Assembly (NCBI GenBank): GCA_964626565.1
Contig: CAZVFX010000098.1
Location: 1-26,534 of the forward strand
Length of the DNA stretch: 26,534 nucleotides
Reading direction: 5' to 3'
Source: CAZVFX01 sp964626565
Lineage (GTDB): Bacteria > Myxococcota_A > UBA9042 > CAIXZC01
Shown: one piece after another, positions 24,434-26,534 of the stretch
Numbering within the stretch: the first letter of the stretch is position 1
Layout of the letters: every line of letters begins with the position of its first letter
Position numbers and translations under genes: made by a program
Notes under the pieces: model-generated
Database searches by the model: none
Told to the model about the DNA's origin: nothing
Seen by the model: the letters and a program-made list of their open reading frames with translations, nothing else

Positions 24434-25414
24434 ATGACCAACATAAAATGGGGTATCTTAGGCGCTTCAAGCATTGCCCGCAGCTTCATTCAAGGCGTGC
24501 GCCGAACACCTGGTGCCGGCGAAATCGCTGCGGTCGCCAGCCGCAGCCTGAATAAGGCTCGGGCCTACGCGGACGAAACCCTCGTCCCCCTCTCCTTCGG
24601 TTCTTATGCCGAACTCCTTGATCCATCCCTGGTCGATGCTATCTACAACCCCCTCCCCAACAGCCTCCACGCCGAGTGGACGATCCGCAGTCTGGCTGCG
24701 GGCCTGCCGGTGTTGTGCGAAAAACCGTTCACTGTGAACGCGGGTGAGGCTGAAGAGGTGGCCGCAGCTTCCGAGCGCACCGGCTTGCCGGTGGCCGAGG
24801 CGTTTATGTACCGCTTCCACCCCCAGTACGAGGAGTTGTGGAAGCTGCTGGCCGACGGCGCTATCGGGGACCTGGTTTCCATGCACAGCATCTTCTCTCA
24901 CACCCTCGATGACCCGGGGATAGTCCAGGCTGATCCGGATTTGGGCGGCGGAGTCTTGATGGACTTAGGCGCGTATTGCGTCAACGTCGCGCGCCTGGTT
25001 GCGTGCGAGGAGCCCGAGTGGGTTTCGGGCACCGCCAATCGCGATGCCATCGACCAGTCGTTCTGGGGAACGCTCGGCTTCCCCGGCGGCCTGATCGCCA
25101 CCTTTGAAGCCAGCTTCGAAGCCCACGACCGTGAGTGGGTGGAGATCGCAGGCACCAAAGGCCGGATAGCCCTCCCTTCCCCCTGGGTCGGCGGACCGAA
25201 AGGGGGAGAAATCCTGCTCCATCGTAACGCAAGGCTGGAGACAGTTTCCTCCCCGGGCGGCGACCCCTACGGCCTCGAAGCCCTCGACTTCGCCAACGCT
25301 ATCCGCACCGGACAGGCGCCCACCTACACCGTCGACGACGCCATCGCCAACATGCAAGTCATCGACGCCCTCTACGAATCCGAGGCCCACAACGGCCTCC
25401 GCATACCCGAATAG
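24434..25414 (+). CDS. Gfo/Idh/MocA-family NAD(P)-dependent oxidoreductase
   Basis: The ATG is preceded by GAGGAG; the frame is open back to 24167 but that part is hexamer array and overlaps another gene. The 326-residue product has a Rossmann motif G-I-L-G-A-S-S-I-A (7-15), the catalytic E-K-P (96-98) and E-A-F-M-Y-R-F-H-P (122-130). The block G-G-G-V-L-M-D-L-G-A-Y-C-V-N has Asp177, with Tyr181 where many members have His. That tyrosine and the M-Y-R-F-H-P motif point to the branch with xylose dehydrogenases and dihydrodiol dehydrogenases, which oxidise a sugar or cyclic diol with NADP. The substrate is not known. The TAG stop is the first codon of a 24-bp repeat array. Confidence 0.92.
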   Translation: MTNIKWGILGASSIARSFIQGVRRTPGAGEIAAVASRSLNKARAYADETLVPLSFGSYAELLDPSLVDAIYNPLPNSLHAEWTIRSLAAGLPVLCEKPFTVNAGEAEEVAAASERTGLPVAEAFMYRFHPQYEELWKLLADGAIGDLVSMHSIFSHTLDDPGIVQADPDLGGGVLMDLGAYCVNVARLVACEEPEWVSGTANRDAIDQSFWGTLGFPGGLIATFEASFEAHDREWVEIAGTKGRIALPSPWVGGPKGGEILLHRNARLETVSSPGGDPYGLEALDFANAIRTGQAPTYTVDDAIANMQVIDALYESEAHNGLRIPE

Positions 25415-25560
25415 CCGTCCCCGTCCCGTCCCCGCAGCCCTAGCCGTCCCCGTCCCCGCAGCCCTAGCCGTCCCCGTTCCCGTCGCCGTAGCCGTCCCCG
25501 TCCCCGCAGCCCTAGCCGTCCCCGTTCCCGTCGCCGTAGCCGTCGCCGTCGCCGTCGCCG
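25412..25560. repeat. 24-bp higher-order tandem array starting at a stop codon
   Basis: Six units each begin with TAGCCGTC, at 25412, 25441, 25465, 25489, 25513 and 25537. The first is 29 bp, the rest 24 bp. Units alternate between two types after the first: one ending CCCCGCAGCCC and one ending TTCCCGTCGCCG; the last is pure GCCGTC. The first TAG is the stop codon of the oxidoreductase gene. The unit length is a multiple of three. Confidence 0.95.
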
Positions 25561-25572
25561 ATCCTTTGCCCC

Positions 25573-25599
25573 TGACTCAAGCTGACCGCTGATAGCCCC
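25573..25599. repeat. Dispersed motif copy 2, upstream of the toxin-antitoxin pair
   Basis: TGACTCAA is followed by the 18-bp motif GCTGACCGCTGATAGCCC and CA... The same extended form (TGACTCAA plus motif) recurs at 26311-26337, directly after the toxin gene. Both copies follow a GCCGTC hexamer array. Confidence 0.9.
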
Positions 25600-25613
25600 A
25601 GGCCCGCCCGCCC

Positions 25614-25651
25614 TTGCATTCTTACTGAAACAGTATTACACTACAAGTAAG
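25614..25651 (+). promoter_or_regulatory. Candidate promoter and operator of the toxin-antitoxin pair
   Basis: TTGCAT (25614-25619) and TACACT (25637-25642) are 17 bases apart. An inverted repeat, CTTACT (25621-25626) and AGTAAG (25646-25651), spans the -10 region. AbrB-type antitoxins usually repress their own operons at such dyads. CGGAGG lies at 25654-25659, four bases before the ATG. Confidence 0.55.
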
Positions 25652-25663
25652 AACGGAGGCCCC

Positions 25664-25882
25664 ATGGGACGCATAACATCCAAAGGCCAGGTCACAATCC
25701 CCAAAGAGATCCGTGAACGCTTCGGCCTGCTGCCGGGGCAGGCCGTGGAGTTCGCGGTCGAAGACGGCAAGGTCGTAGTTCACAAAGCCCGGGATCACGA
25801 GCATCTTCGGGGCTGGGTCGGGGCTCTTCAGCTCGGGCGCGAGGTCGACGAATTCATCGATGACCTTCGGGGTGACGAATGA
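25664..25882 (+). CDS. vapB: AbrB/SpoVT-fold antitoxin (VapB-like)
   Basis: The 72-residue protein has the swapped-hairpin DNA-binding domain: G-R-I-T-S-K-G-Q-V-T-I-P-K-E-I-R-E (2-18), then L-L-P-G-Q-A-V-E-F. The C-terminal part (about 45-72) is helical and acidic and should wrap the toxin. Its stop overlaps the toxin start (ATGA). It is expected to bind the dyad just upstream and neutralise VapC. The symbol follows from the pairing with a PIN toxin. Confidence 0.93.
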   Translation: MGRITSKGQVTIPKEIRERFGLLPGQAVEFAVEDGKVVVHKARDHEHLRGWVGALQLGREVDEFIDDLRGDE

Positions 25883-26283
25883 TCACCGCAGTAGATACCA
25901 ACGTGTTGTTGGACATTCTGACCAACAGCCCGCGCTTCGCTGAGCGCTCTCTAAGTGCGCTCAACGCCGCGGACGCGGCCGGCGTCCTGGTCATCAGCGA
26001 AATCGTCTTTGCCGAGCTATCCGCTGCGTTCGACGGCGACGCCGACCGTCACAACGGCTTCCTCACCGACGCCGGCATCCGCCTGGTGCGCTCTTCCCCC
26101 GCTGCTTTGCAGCAGGCCGGCGCGCAATGGCGCACCTATCGCCGTCGCGGCGGACCCCGAAAGCGCATCCTCCCCGACTTCCTCATCGGCGCCCACGCCT
26201 CCCAGCACACGGACCAACTCCTCACCCGCGACCGCGGGTTCTTCAAGAAGTACTTCCAGGAACTGACACTCCTGGAACCGTAG
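25879..26283 (+). CDS. vapC: PIN-domain ribonuclease toxin (VapC-like)
   Basis: The 134-residue protein has the PIN fold acidic residues: Asp6 in A-V-D-T-N-V-L-L-D, Glu41 and Glu46 in I-S-E-I-V-F-A-E-L, Asp100 in L-P-D-F-L-I-G-A-H-A, and Asp118 in T-R-D-R-G-F-F. All appear intact, so it is probably an active metal-dependent RNase; VapC toxins cut tRNA or rRNA at single sites, but the target here cannot be read off. It is coupled to the antitoxin by a 4-bp overlap. Its TAG stop is the first codon of a hexamer array. Confidence 0.93.
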   Translation: MITAVDTNVLLDILTNSPRFAERSLSALNAADAAGVLVISEIVFAELSAAFDGDADRHNGFLTDAGIRLVRSSPAALQQAGAQWRTYRRRGGPRKRILPDFLIGAHASQHTDQLLTRDRGFFKKYFQELTLLEP

Positions 26284-26337
26284 CCGTCGCCGTCGCCGAG
26301 TTGTTGCCGTTGACTCAAGCTGACCGCTGATAGCCCC
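26281..26337. repeat. Hexamer array and dispersed motif copy 3, downstream of vapC
   Basis: TAGCCGTCGCCGTCGCCG starts at the vapC stop codon. It is followed by TTGCCGT and then TGACTCAA plus the 18-bp motif at 26319-26336. The order and orientation match 25537-25599, so the toxin-antitoxin pair sits between direct copies of about 60 bases. Confidence 0.9.
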
Positions 26338-26436
26338 AAGCCCCAAGCTGTTCCCCCGCCCCAAGCCCGCCCTGCCTTTGCCTCTCGCCTCCCCTACCGC
26401 CTACAGCCTCTCCTTTGCCACAGCCTGCTTTTTTCC

Positions 26437-26465
26437 TTGACACCAACCCCCAACAGATCTACAAA
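26437..26465 (+). promoter_or_regulatory. Promoter of the tRNA-Gly gene
   Basis: A perfect TTGACA (26437-26442) and TACAAA (26460-26465, four of six) are 17 bases apart. The start would fall near 26472, about 13 bases before the tRNA. A short T-run precedes the -35 box. The segment between 26338 and 26436 is C-rich, with no gene that I can see. Confidence 0.65.
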
Positions 26466-26484
26466 CTTGTCTGGTTGATAATCT

Positions 26485-26534
<50 letters not shown>

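Overview
The window reads as a chromosomal segment of a Gram-negative, deltaproteobacterial-type bacterium, most likely in or near Myxococcota. Three things point there: cysteine-rich secreted proteins and lipoproteins carrying the CGxDGCGxxCGxC motif, a type IV pilus cluster that mixes pilD, a two-component pair and pilMNOP, and the PrkA-YeaH-SpoVR stress operon. The placement is inference; there is no rRNA here. A run of 100 Ns (19670-19769) shows that this is a draft assembly.

Layout. 1-240: a 53-bp tandem repeat and a promoter region with a sigma-54-like element. 241-1404: a secreted Cys-rich protein ending in a Kunitz-like domain. 1618-12991: a same-strand cluster with a very large GT-C glycosyltransferase, prepilin peptidase PilD, a sensor kinase, an NtrC-type regulator, and PilM, PilN, PilO and PilP. 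No pilQ follows. 13185-18644: prkA, yeaH, spoVR and a lipoprotein gene, with ATGA overlaps at two of the three junctions. 18814-19859: a secreted lysine-rich protein with an A-E-E-K-P repeat interrupted by the assembly gap. 20003-23784: two Cys-rich lipoproteins, one with seven tandem repeats that look like a seven-bladed beta-propeller. 23928-26283: an accessory-like stretch with a four-helix-bundle (23S intervening-sequence family) gene, a Gfo/Idh/MocA oxidoreductase and an AbrB-VapC toxin-antitoxin pair, all separated by GC-rich hexamer arrays. 26485-26534: the 5' part of a tRNA-Gly(GCC) gene with its promoter. All convincing genes are on the plus strand. There is no stretch over 300 bases without a gene.

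How the genes work together. PilD matures prepilins. PilM, PilN, PilO and PilP form the cytoplasm-to-outer-membrane alignment complex of the pilus machine, and the kinase/NtrC-type pair probably controls sigma-54-dependent genes, perhaps including pilin. The glycosyltransferase gene abuts pilD and may modify surface material. PrkA, YeaH and SpoVR form a conserved stress/stationary-phase module, here with an added lipoprotein.

The least explained part of the window is its intergenic DNA. At least seven families of short repeats occur. Several arrays begin exactly at, and supply, the stop codon of the upstream gene (1402, 23782, 25412, 26281). The four-helix-bundle gene lies between inverted copies of the hexamer array, and the toxin-antitoxin pair lies between direct copies. 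That repeat system is the best candidate here for something not yet described.
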